53,996 nucleotides of DNA, taken from contig JAFZRH010000071.1 of the NCBI GenBank assembly GCA_017619975.1, forward strand, positions 1 through 53,996, read 5' to 3'. Below the pieces are notes generated by a model that had not been told where the DNA came from, ran no database searches, and saw only the letters and a list, made by a program, of their open reading frames with translations. The translations under genes were made by a program, and so were the position numbers. The stretch comes from Lachnospiraceae bacterium (GTDB taxonomy: Bacteria > Bacillota > Clostridia > Lachnospirales > Lachnospiraceae). This document shows positions 25,581 to 32,730 of this stretch, one piece after another. Every line of letters begins with the position of its first letter. The first letter of the stretch is position 1.

Positions 25581-26630
25581 ATGAAACTGTGGGATCTGGT
25601 TTCCGGCGCGCCGGCTGTGGCGATGCTGGGCATGTGCAAAAACGCGGGCAAGACAACAGCTTTCAACAGCCTGATCCGGGAGCAGGCCGCCCGGGGAAGC
25701 GGAACGCTGGGGATGACCAGCATCGGCCGCGACGGAGAAGGCCGCGATCTGGTAACGGGCACGGACAAGCCGCCGATATGGCTGTATGAGGGCATGCTGG
25801 CCGCAACGGCCGAGCAGCTGCTGCCGCTGTGCGACGTTTCGAGGGAGATCCTGGCTTCCACAGGCTTATATACGAGTCTCGGGGAGGTGATCCTTTTCCG
25901 GGCGAAGAGCGACGGCTTCGTTCAGCTGGCGGGGCCGGCGATCGTGGAGCAGCTGACGATGCTGCGGAAACAGTTTCAGGCGTTCGGCGCAGACTGCGTG
26001 CTGATCGACGGAGCGTTAAGCCGCCGCAGCCCGCTGGCGGGGGTGACGGACGGCGTCTGCGTGCTATCGACCGGCGCTTCGCTGGACCGGGACGTAGATA
26101 AAGTCGTGGCGGAAACGGCCTTTGTGGCCGAGCTGCTGGGACTAAAGGAAAAAACGCTTCCTGCGGCAGGCGAAACAGCCTCCGAAAACGGGCCGGCCGG
26201 AGAAGAGAAAAGCGGGGCGGTTGGCCCGGGTGCCCTGCCGGGCAGCAAAGTAGTTCTTTTTCGCGAAGACGGAAGCCGGGAAAGCGCGGAGCGCCTCTCA
26301 GACATTAAATACGGTACGGGAGAGGAAACGATCCTTGTGCGCGGCGCGCTGACGGAGGCGCAGGCGGCCGCGCTGGTAAAGGACGGCCGGAAAAAAGCGC
26401 GCCTGACGCTTGCGGTCCGGGACGGCAGCTGTCTGATGATGCGGCGGGAGACCTACGCGCGGCTGCGCGGACAGGGTCTTTCGTTTGCGGTCCGGAAGGG
26501 CAGCCGTCTGGCCGCCGTTACGGTGAATCCGTTTTCGGCCGGCGGCTGGTCCTTTGACGCGGACGAGTTCCTGGCGAAGATGCAGGCGGCCGTGAACGTC
26601 CCGGTGCTGAACGTAAAAACACAAAAGTGA
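25581..26630 (+). CDS. kamB: lysine 5,6-aminomutase reactivase subunit KamB
   Basis: This encodes 349 residues. An N-terminal P-loop-like motif, GMCKNAGKTT (17-26), is followed by TSIGRDGEGRD and a mid-region DCVLIDGALSRRSPLAG with VCVLSTGASLDRD. A variable low-complexity linker (about 190-220) leads to a C-terminal domain. It is identified as KamB by its recognised sequence type and by the MutS-like kamC two genes on, in a window that also holds kamDE. KamB with KamC is reported to reactivate lysine 5,6-aminomutase, which loses its adenosyl group or becomes trapped during turnover. The ribosome site is weak (GGAAA, about 10 bases upstream). Confidence 0.82.
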   Translation: MKLWDLVSGAPAVAMLGMCKNAGKTTAFNSLIREQAARGSGTLGMTSIGRDGEGRDLVTGTDKPPIWLYEGMLAATAEQLLPLCDVSREILASTGLYTSLGEVILFRAKSDGFVQLAGPAIVEQLTMLRKQFQAFGADCVLIDGALSRRSPLAGVTDGVCVLSTGASLDRDVDKVVAETAFVAELLGLKEKTLPAAGETASENGPAGEEKSGAVGPGALPGSKVVLFREDGSRESAERLSDIKYGTGEETILVRGALTEAQAAALVKDGRKKARLTLAVRDGSCLMMRRETYARLRGQGLSFAVRKGSRLAAVTVNPFSAGGWSFDADEFLAKMQAAVNVPVLNVKTQK

Positions 26631-26644
26631 GGGAGGTGACCGAT

Positions 26645-26962
26645 ATGATCGGAAGCATTATCGGCGTCGTGATCGACGGCGTCCTCGGCCTTGTTTTTAT
26701 CCTTCTGGGCTATCTGGTCTGGGCTAAAGAAAAGATCACGCTTTTCCACGATTATCACACGGATAATATTGCTCCGGAGAATAAGAAGGCGTTCTGCCGG
26801 CTGTCCGGGATCGGCCTCTGTATCACCGGCGTCAGCCTGGTGATCACAGCCGTGCTGCTGGCACTGACGGATTCCGCAAAGAGTTTTATCGCTTTCGGCG
26901 TTGGTTTTGCGGTGGGACTGGGTCTTATCATCACGGCGGGAATCAAATACAATCATGGGTAA
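26645..26962 (+). CDS. small membrane protein, DUF3784-like
   Basis: This encodes 105 residues with three hydrophobic segments (about 3-22, 50-72, 80-101) separated by a short charged loop containing DNIAPENKKAFCRLSGIG. The pattern resembles DUF3784 membrane proteins, in which a helix is followed by a polar loop and two more helices. The start at 26645 has GGGAGGTGA at ideal spacing. It lies between kamB and kamC, 14 bp after kamB and overlapping the start of kamC by 8 bases. It is therefore part of the same transcript, although no membrane role is known for the reactivase. Function unknown. Confidence 0.7.
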   Translation: MIGSIIGVVIDGVLGLVFILLGYLVWAKEKITLFHDYHTDNIAPENKKAFCRLSGIGLCITGVSLVITAVLLALTDSAKSFIAFGVGFAVGLGLIITAGIKYNHG

Positions 26963-28460
26963 GACAATGGAACTGAGCTTCGGACAAAAAGAAGAACTGG
27001 GCTATAAGTATGTGTGGGACCTTCTGGAGCCGGTCTGCCCCTACGGGGTCAAACGCTTAAATTCGGAAGGTTTTTACGGGCCGGATCAGCGGGAAGAGCT
27101 GGAGAAGGAGCAGGACAACGTCGGCTTTCTGCTGGAAGCGCTGCAATCGGACGGCTTCCGGCTTCTGGCTTTGCGGGAGTCCCTGCAGGGCTTAAAGGAT
27201 CTTTCCGGAAGTTTTCTGCGCTGTGAGAGTGAGACGCTTTCGGAGGTGGAGCTTTTTGAACTGACGGCGCTTTGCCGAAGGCTGGAAGCGCTGCGGCAGA
27301 AAGCAGAGGCGCTGCCGGTCTCCCAAAAACTGACGGACATACGCTTTGTTCCGCTGGACGGAGCGCTCAAGGTGCTGGATCCCTCGGGAGGCGCTCGCCC
27401 AAGCTTTTATGTGGAAGATGCCCGGAGCGAAGCCTTACGGGCGGCGCGGGAGGCAAAAAGAAGCGCGGAGCTTGCGCTGCGGACGACAGCATCCGGGCCG
27501 GAGCGGGAGCATCTTCTGGCGGGGCGGCAGGAGGCCGCCAAAGCGGAGGAGGAAGCGCTTTGTGCGATCTATAAAGAGATGAGCGAGGCCCTTCGGCCGC
27601 ATCTGCCGGCTCTGCGGGAGAATACGGCGGCCGCCGGCCGCCTGGATGCCTGCCTGGCAAAAGCGATGCTGGCCAGACGGTTCGGCTGCGTAAGGCCCGG
27701 GATCGGCGGGGAAGAGCTGATCCTGCGGGATGCGGTGCATCCTTTGGTAGCGGCCGCTCTGGAAGAAAGAAAACGCGCCTTCACGCCCATCAGCCTGTCG
27801 ATGCCGAAAGGCGTGACGGTGCTGACCGGCGCCAACATGGGCGGCAAAAGCGTGGCGGTCAAGACCGTGGTTCTCAATCTGGCCCTGGCCTTAAGCGGCT
27901 TTTTCGTGTTTGCGAAGGCAGCAAAGGTTCCGCTCTTTGACCGGCTGGAGCTGATCAATAAAGACCTTTCCGACGCGGCCCGGGGCCTTTCCAGCTTCGG
28001 CGGAGAGATCCTGCGCTTCAACGAGGCGGCGGAGCACTTAAAAGAGGGGGGCCTCTCCTTCATTGCGATGGATGAGTTCGCGCGGGGGACCAACGCCCGC
28101 GAAGGCGCGGCCATCGCGCGGGGCACGGTGAAATACCTGTCCGATAAAAATGCCGTCACGCTGCTGGCGACGCACTACGACGGGGCGGCGCAGTTTGCGG
28201 CAAAACACTATCAGGTAAAGGGGCTGAAGAAGCTGAGCTCAGCGGAGATTTCTTCTCCGGCTTCCGAGAACCATGGGGAAAACCAGGGGTACGGTTCTTT
28301 CCCGGCTCATGGCCTGGACGCCTTGCGGCGTATCGAAAACGCCATGGACTACGGCCTGATCCCGGTGGAGACGGAGGCGGCCTGTCCGCAGGACGCCCTC
28401 ACCATCAGCCGCCTGCTCGGCCTGCCGGAGGAGATCCTGGCCGAAGCGGAGAACATGTAA
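26955..28460 (+). CDS. kamC: lysine 5,6-aminomutase reactivase ATPase KamC (MutS-family ATPase)
   Basis: This encodes 501 residues from ATG 26955; an ATG at 26967 is the alternative. The C-terminal half is a MutS-type ATPase: Walker A GANMGGKS (292-299), SSFGGEILRF, Walker B FIAMDEFARGTN and LLATHYDG. The N-terminal half is helical, with lever-like segments, but there is no mismatch-recognition domain, so this is not a DNA repair MutS. A MutS-like ATPase next to KamB is the known composition of the lysine 5,6-aminomutase reactivase. A Ser/Glu/His-rich stretch near residue 430 is an unusual low-complexity insertion. Confidence 0.85.
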   Translation: MGKTMELSFGQKEELGYKYVWDLLEPVCPYGVKRLNSEGFYGPDQREELEKEQDNVGFLLEALQSDGFRLLALRESLQGLKDLSGSFLRCESETLSEVELFELTALCRRLEALRQKAEALPVSQKLTDIRFVPLDGALKVLDPSGGARPSFYVEDARSEALRAAREAKRSAELALRTTASGPEREHLLAGRQEAAKAEEEALCAIYKEMSEALRPHLPALRENTAAAGRLDACLAKAMLARRFGCVRPGIGGEELILRDAVHPLVAAALEERKRAFTPISLSMPKGVTVLTGANMGGKSVAVKTVVLNLALALSGFFVFAKAAKVPLFDRLELINKDLSDAARGLSSFGGEILRFNEAAEHLKEGGLSFIAMDEFARGTNAREGAAIARGTVKYLSDKNAVTLLATHYDGAAQFAAKHYQVKGLKKLSSAEISSPASENHGENQGYGSFPAHGLDALRRIENAMDYGLIPVETEAACPQDALTISRLLGLPEEILAEAENM

Positions 28461-28481
28461 GAAGAAAACGAGGTGACTGCG

Positions 28482-29867
28482 ATGCCTGTACAGGCTGCTT
28501 TTATGGTCCCGCACCCGCCCCTGATCGTCCCTGAGATCGGAAGAGGCGGCGAGGAAGAGATCCGGGAAACGACCGCCGCCTACGAACAGGCGGCCAGGGA
28601 GATCGCCGCGCTGAAGCCGGAGACCATCATCATCACCAGTCCGCACAGCCTGATGTACGCGGACTATTTCCATATCTCGCCCGGGGACGGCGCGAAGGGC
28701 TCTTTCCGCCAGTTCCGCGCGGGGCAGGTCCGCTTTTCGGAACAGTACGATGTCCCGCTTCGGGAGGCGATCTGCCGTCTGGCGGAGGCGGAAGACTTTC
28801 CGGCCGGAACGCTGGGCGAAAAGGATCCCGAACTGGATCACGGCACGATGGTGCCGCTCTGGTTTATCCGAAAGCACTATACCGGCGGGAAGATCCTGCG
28901 CATCGGCCTGTCCGGCCTGCCTTTGAGCGAGCACTACCGCCTGGGGCAGCTCATCGCCCGGGTCGTGGAAGAAACCGGCCGAAACGCGGTGTTCGTGGCC
29001 AGCGGGGACCTTTCGCACAAGCTTAAGCCGGACGGCCCCTACGGTTTTGCGCCGGAGGGCCCCAAATACGATGGCCGGCTTCTGGACGCCTGCGGGCGCG
29101 CGGCTTTCGGGGAGCTGCTGGATTTTGACGAGACCTTCTGTGAAAAGGCGGCGGAATGCGGCCACCGCTCCTTCGTGATCATGGCCGGTGCGCTGGACGG
29201 TCTTAGGGTCAAAGCAAACGTCCTCTCGCATCAGGACGTGACCGGCGTGGGCTACGGGATCTGCACCTTCTATCCGGAAGGAAAGGACGAGAACCGGCAT
29301 TTCTTAAAAAACTGGCTGGAAAAACAGGAAAAGGAATTGGAGAAAAGGGCGGCCGGGAGCGATGCGTACGTAAAGCTGGCCCGGGCTGCCGTGGAAAGCT
29401 GGGTAAGGAACCGCAAAGTGCTTCCCGTACCGAAGGATCTGCCGGCGGAGCTTCTGACAAGACGGGCCGGCGCCTTCGTTTCGATCCATGAAAACGGGCA
29501 GCTTCGGGGCTGCATCGGGACCATCGGCCCGGTGGAGGAGAATCTCGCGAAGGAGATCATTCAGAACGCGGTCAGCGCTTCCTCCCGGGATCCGAGGTTT
29601 TCGCCAATCACCGAAAAGGAACTGAAATACCTGGAGATCAGCGTCGACGTGCTGGGCGAGGCCGAGCCCGTCGATTCTCCGGATCAGCTGGACGTGAAAC
29701 GCTACGGCGTGATCGTCAGCCATGGGAGAAAGAGGGGCTTGCTCCTGCCGGACTTAGACGGCGTGGACACGGTCGAGGAGCAGATTCGGATCGCCAGACG
29801 AAAGGCCGGCATCCGGGACCATGAAGACTGCAAGCTGGAACGTTTTGAGGTGGTCCGGCATTTCTGA
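28482..29867 (+). CDS. AmmeMemoRadiSam system protein: Memo/LigB-like domain fused to AMMECR1 domain
   Basis: This encodes 461 residues. The N-terminal about 265 residues are a class III extradiol dioxygenase-like (LigB/Memo) domain, with AFMVPHPPLIVPEIG, ITSPHSLMYADYFH, ELDHGTMVPLWFI and ASGDLSHKLKPDGPYG. The C-terminal part (about 285-461) is an AMMECR1 domain, with SIHENGQLRGCIGTI, SASSRDPRFSPIT and GRKRGLLLPDLDGVDTVEEQ. The two domains are separate proteins in many organisms, so this is a fusion. With the next gene it forms the three-part AmmeMemoRadiSam system, whose biochemical role is unknown. The start at 28482 is preferred over GTG 28473 because GAGGTGA is at proper spacing. Confidence 0.9.
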   Translation: MPVQAAFMVPHPPLIVPEIGRGGEEEIRETTAAYEQAAREIAALKPETIIITSPHSLMYADYFHISPGDGAKGSFRQFRAGQVRFSEQYDVPLREAICRLAEAEDFPAGTLGEKDPELDHGTMVPLWFIRKHYTGGKILRIGLSGLPLSEHYRLGQLIARVVEETGRNAVFVASGDLSHKLKPDGPYGFAPEGPKYDGRLLDACGRAAFGELLDFDETFCEKAAECGHRSFVIMAGALDGLRVKANVLSHQDVTGVGYGICTFYPEGKDENRHFLKNWLEKQEKELEKRAAGSDAYVKLARAAVESWVRNRKVLPVPKDLPAELLTRRAGAFVSIHENGQLRGCIGTIGPVEENLAKEIIQNAVSASSRDPRFSPITEKELKYLEISVDVLGEAEPVDSPDQLDVKRYGVIVSHGRKRGLLLPDLDGVDTVEEQIRIARRKAGIRDHEDCKLERFEVVRHF

Positions 29868-29957
29868 GAGAACCGGGCAGGAAGCCGATAACGACCGGCA
29901 ACTGTGACGCTTTGCCGGACGGACCGGCAAACAAGGAACCGATACGGAGAAAATACC

Positions 29958-30806
29958 ATGGCGCAGTGCGAGGTCTGTTTCAGACACTGTCAAATAGAAG
30001 AGGGGGCTCTCGGCTTTTGCGGCGGCAGGACCGTGCGGAACGGCCGGGTGGAAGAGTTCAATTACGGAAAGATCACGGGTCTGGCTCTGGATCCGATCGA
30101 AAAGAAGCCGCTCGCCCGCTTTTTTCCGGGGAGCCTCATCCTTTCCGTGGGCAGCTTCGGCTGCAATCTGCGCTGCCCCTTCTGCCAGAATTATGAGATC
30201 TCCTGGTCGGAAGAAGCGAAAAAGTTCGCAAAAAAAGCGGAAACGATCTCTCCGGAGGAGCTGGTAGACCTGGCGCTTGGGACCAAAAGCCGGGGCAATA
30301 TCGGCCTCGCCTTTACCTACAACGAGCCGCTCATCGGCTATGAATTCGTGCGGGACAGTGCAAAACTGGCGAAGGAAGCCGGCCTGAAGACCGTGCTGGT
30401 CACGAACGGGACCGCCGAACTGCCTGTCCTGCGCGAGCTGGCGCCGTATATCGACGCGATGAATATTGATCTGAAGGGCTTTACCGACCGTTATTACAGC
30501 AAGGTTCTGGGCGGAAGCCGGCAGATGGTCATGGCCTTCATCGAGGAGGCCGTAAAGACCGCTCATGTGGAGCTGACGACGCTGATCGTACCGGGCGAAA
30601 ACGACAGCGAAGAGGAAATGCGGGAGCTTTCCGCCTGGGTGAGCGGCTTAAGGGAACCGGACGGGGAAAGCATTCCGCTGCACATCAGCCGCTTCTTCCC
30701 GCGCTTTCACATGACGGACCGGAAAGCGACCGACGTGCGGCTCATTTACCGCCTGGTGAAGATCGCCCGCGAAAAGCTGGACTACGTATATCCGGGCAAC
30801 TGCTGA
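29958..30806 (+). CDS. AmmeMemoRadiSam system radical SAM enzyme
   Basis: This encodes 282 residues. An N-terminal Cys-rich segment (CEVCFRHCQI...GFCGGR) precedes the radical SAM motif C69-x3-C73-x2-C76 in GCNLRCPFCQN, which holds the [4Fe-4S] cluster that cleaves S-adenosylmethionine. Later IGLAFTYNEPLIGYEFV and MNIDLKGFTDRYY are the usual SAM-contact regions of this PflA-like branch; the terminal SRFFPRFHMTDR is typical. It is the partner of the Memo/AMMECR1 fusion 90 bp upstream. The substrate is unknown; modification of a protein or RNA has been suggested for the family but not shown. GGAGA lies upstream of the start. Confidence 0.9.
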   Translation: MAQCEVCFRHCQIEEGALGFCGGRTVRNGRVEEFNYGKITGLALDPIEKKPLARFFPGSLILSVGSFGCNLRCPFCQNYEISWSEEAKKFAKKAETISPEELVDLALGTKSRGNIGLAFTYNEPLIGYEFVRDSAKLAKEAGLKTVLVTNGTAELPVLRELAPYIDAMNIDLKGFTDRYYSKVLGGSRQMVMAFIEEAVKTAHVELTTLIVPGENDSEEEMRELSAWVSGLREPDGESIPLHISRFFPRFHMTDRKATDVRLIYRLVKIAREKLDYVYPGNC

Positions 30807-30841
30807 GGCAAAAAACAGACCGGAAATCTTTCGAAAAACGC

Positions 30842-30870
30842 TTGCATTTTTGCGGCGTTTTTATTATTCT
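30842..30870 (+). promoter_or_regulatory. sigma-A promoter of the lysine fermentation operon
   Basis: TTGCAT (30842-30847), 17-bp spacer, TATTCT (30865-30870). The transcript would begin near 30877, run into a stem CACATG...CATGTG (30886-30911) and then the lysine aptamer. Confidence 0.78.
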
Positions 30871-30922
30871 ATGAGATGTGAAAAGCACATGGAAGGCTTC
30901 CTTTTCATGTGTCATAACGGAA

Positions 30923-31083
30923 GATAGAGGCGCGGAGCGAAGGGTAGTCTTTCTCCTATGGAACAGGCGGTTCCGGAGAAGATGAAGGGTCGTTTCGCCG
31001 AAGGAAGACGGAAAAGCCTGCCCGTTTTCCTGGCAGCCGGGCCGAGCGCTAAGCTGCTGTCATGCCACGCATGAAGCGCTATC
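30923..31083 (+). promoter_or_regulatory. lysine riboswitch (L-box) aptamer
   Basis: The core matches the lysine aptamer: GATAGAGGCGCG at the 5' side, AAGGGTAGTC in the P2 internal loop, GTTTCGCCGAAGG, a P4 stem AGGAAGACGG/CCGTTTTCCT, and GCTGCTGTCATGC with a CATGC/GCATG hairpin. P1 is closed by GATAG (30923-30927) with CTATC (31079-31083). The TTCTCC/GGAGAA and GGAAC/GGTTCC stems form P2/P3. The aptamer senses free lysine. It stands directly before the lysine fermentation genes kal-kce-kdd-kamA-kamD-kamE, so it should control lysine breakdown, not the more usual synthesis or uptake. Confidence 0.93.
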
Positions 31084-31111
31084 GGGGAAAGAACCCTGAC
31101 GGCGCTTTTTT
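31074..31111 (+). terminator. riboswitch expression-platform terminator
   Basis: AAGCGC (31074-31079) pairs with GCGCTT (31102-31107). An upper stem joins TC-G-GGG with CCC-T-GA around the loop (31088-31093), and TTTTTT follows at 31106-31111. The 5' arm includes CTATC (31079-31083), which is also the 3' strand of aptamer helix P1, so the two structures exclude each other. Lysine binding, which stabilises P1, should therefore prevent termination. Confidence 0.85.
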
Positions 31112-31142
31112 GTGGAGTGGAGAAAGCCTGACGGCACAGAGG

Positions 31143-31294
31143 GTGTCATCCTGAGCGACGCCCGAAGGGCGGAGTCGAAGGATTCTGTGCCGCACCTCCT
31201 TGCGCGAAGCACGAGGTTCAAGATGGCGAAGCAATTTACTTTGCGCATATTGCCCCTGCGGGGCAAAGATTCCTCGTTTTGCTCGGAATGACAC
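31143..31294. repeat. family 2 element (GTGTCAT...ATGACAC) in the lysine operon leader
   Basis: A 152-bp stretch begins GTGTCATCCTGAGCG and ends GCTCGGAATGACAC, which are imperfect inverted repeats. It includes GGAGTCGAAGGATTC, also seen in the tandem units at 22607-22903. It lies between the riboswitch terminator and kal, so it is part of the transcribed 5' leader of about 480 nt. The 549-bp gap between the radical SAM gene and kal is fully explained by promoter, riboswitch and this element. No protein gene is seen in it. Confidence 0.7.
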
Positions 31295-31355
31295 GTTCAG
31301 GCAGGCGAGATACTGCAAACATCGGGTGAGATTCCCAATGATAAAGGAGGATACT

Positions 31356-31742
31356 ATGAAGTCTTTAATTCGGGTCCGCATGGGAGCGGAAGACGCGCAT
31401 TACGGCGGCAATCTGGTAGATGGCGCGCATATGCTGCACCTCTTCGGCGACGTCGCCACGGAGCTTTTGATCATGCATGACGGCGACGAAGGCCTGTTCT
31501 GCGCGTACGACAACGTGGAGTTTCTGGCACCGGTCTTTGCCGGCGATTACATCGAAGCGGAGGGCGAGATCGTGAAGGTCGGCAACACCTCCCGCAGGAT
31601 GGTTTTCGAGGCCCGGAAGGTGATCGTCCCGCGGCCGGATTTGAGTGAGTCTGCCTGCGACGTGCTGGCGGAGCCAATCGTGGTCTGCCGTGCCAGCGGC
31701 ACCTGCGTGGTCCCGAAGGAAAAGCAGCGCATCGCGCATTAA
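31356..31742 (+). CDS. kal: 3-aminobutyryl-CoA ammonia-lyase
   Basis: This encodes 128 residues from ATG 31356, which has AAAGGAGG at ideal spacing. It is a hot-dog fold protein ([42 protein letters not shown]). In lysine fermentation Kal removes ammonia from 3-aminobutyryl-CoA to give crotonyl-CoA, which then enters butyrate formation. Assignment rests on length, fold motifs and position directly before kce and kdd. It is the first gene after the lysine riboswitch and is 12 bp upstream of kce. Confidence 0.93.
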   Translation: MKSLIRVRMGAEDAHYGGNLVDGAHMLHLFGDVATELLIMHDGDEGLFCAYDNVEFLAPVFAGDYIEAEGEIVKVGNTSRRMVFEARKVIVPRPDLSESACDVLAEPIVVCRASGTCVVPKEKQRIAH

Positions 31743-31754
31743 GGAGCGGTACTT

Positions 31755-32570
31755 ATGGAGAAGTTAATCATTACCGCGGCGATCTGCGGCGCGGAAGTGA
31801 CCAAGGAGCAGAATCCCGCGGTGCCCTATACCGTGGAGGAGATCGTGCGCGAAGCCAGGAGCGCGGTCGAAGCCGGCGCGGCCATCGTGCATCTGCATGT
31901 GCGGCGGGACGACGGCACGCCTACGCAGGACCGCGAGCGCTTCCGGGAATGCATCGACGCGATCAAAAGTAAGATCCCGGACGTGATCCTGATCCCTTCG
32001 ACGGGCGGCGCGGTCGGCATGAGCGCCGAGGAGCGCCTGCAGCCCACTGAGCTCTTCCCGGAGATGGCGACGTTAGACTGCGGCACCTGCAACTTCGGCG
32101 ATGACATCTTCGACAACACCATGCCGATGATGCGCATCTTCGGAAAGCGGATGCTGGAAAACCATATCAAGCCCGAATACGAATGCTTCGAGATGGGCCA
32201 TCTGGACACCATCCTGACGATGGCGAAGAAGGGCGAAGTGCCCGGCGCTCCGATGCAGTTCAATTTCGTTCTGGGCGTGCCCGGCTGCACGCCGGCGACC
32301 GTCGGCAACCTGGACTGGATGGTCCGGCAGATCCCGGCTGGCAGCACCTGGACCGTGACGGGCATCGGGCGGCATGCCTTCCCGATGGCGGCGGCCGGCA
32401 TCGTCATGGGCGGCAACGTCCGCGTCGGTTTTGAGGACAATCTGTATCGTTCCCGCGGTGTTTTGGCAAAGAGCAACGGGGAACTGGTGTCGAAGGTCGT
32501 GCGCCTGGCGAAGGAGCTGGGCCGGGAGATCGCGACGCCGGCGGAAGCAAGGAAGATACTGGGACTGTAG
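31755..32570 (+). CDS. kce: 3-keto-5-aminohexanoate cleavage enzyme
   Basis: This encodes 271 residues, the normal length for the BKACE family. The zinc ligands H46 and H48 are visible in AIVHLHVRRDDG, and a conserved Glu lies at E227 in VRVGFED, close to the ligand Glu reported for the family. The enzyme joins 3-keto-5-aminohexanoate with acetyl-CoA to give acetoacetate and 3-aminobutyryl-CoA, the step that splits the lysine carbon chain. The products go to the acetoacetyl-CoA synthetase at 37.9 kb and to Kal. It ends in TAG, 3 bp before a family 1 repeat. Confidence 0.95.
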   Translation: MEKLIITAAICGAEVTKEQNPAVPYTVEEIVREARSAVEAGAAIVHLHVRRDDGTPTQDRERFRECIDAIKSKIPDVILIPSTGGAVGMSAEERLQPTELFPEMATLDCGTCNFGDDIFDNTMPMMRIFGKRMLENHIKPEYECFEMGHLDTILTMAKKGEVPGAPMQFNFVLGVPGCTPATVGNLDWMVRQIPAGSTWTVTGIGRHAFPMAAAGIVMGGNVRVGFEDNLYRSRGVLAKSNGELVSKVVRLAKELGREIATPAEARKILGL

Positions 32571-32573
32571 GCC

Positions 32574-32717
32574 CTTGCCTTCCCCCGGTAAGCGGGGGAA
32601 GGGGGACCGCCGCCTCAGGCGGTGGTGGATGAGGGCGAAAAGAGGACGTCTTTGACAAGCCGCCCTCACCCTGTCGCCTGCGGCGACATCCCTCCCCCGC
32701 GTCCGGGGGAGGGCGAG
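32574..32717. repeat. family 1 palindromic element, full copy (kce-kdd gap)
   Basis: A 144-bp element runs from CTTGCCTTCCCCC to GGGGGAGGGCGAG. Left half: a CTTCCCCC/GGGGGAAG stem, an ACCGCC/GGCGGT stem and GGATGAGGGCG. Right half: CGCCCTCACCC, a TGTCGCC/GGCGACA stem and CCCTCCCCC/GGGGGAGGG. The halves are inverted copies of each other, so the whole can fold into one long hairpin. It fills the kce-kdd gap and ends 3 bases before the kdd ribosome site AAGGAGA. Confidence 0.88.
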
Positions 32718-32730
32718 AAAGGAGATAAAC

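Noticed and set aside
26955-28460. kamC as a DNA mismatch repair MutS or MutS2
   Set aside because: The mismatch-recognition domain and the MutS2 Smr domain are both absent, and the neighbour is kamB.
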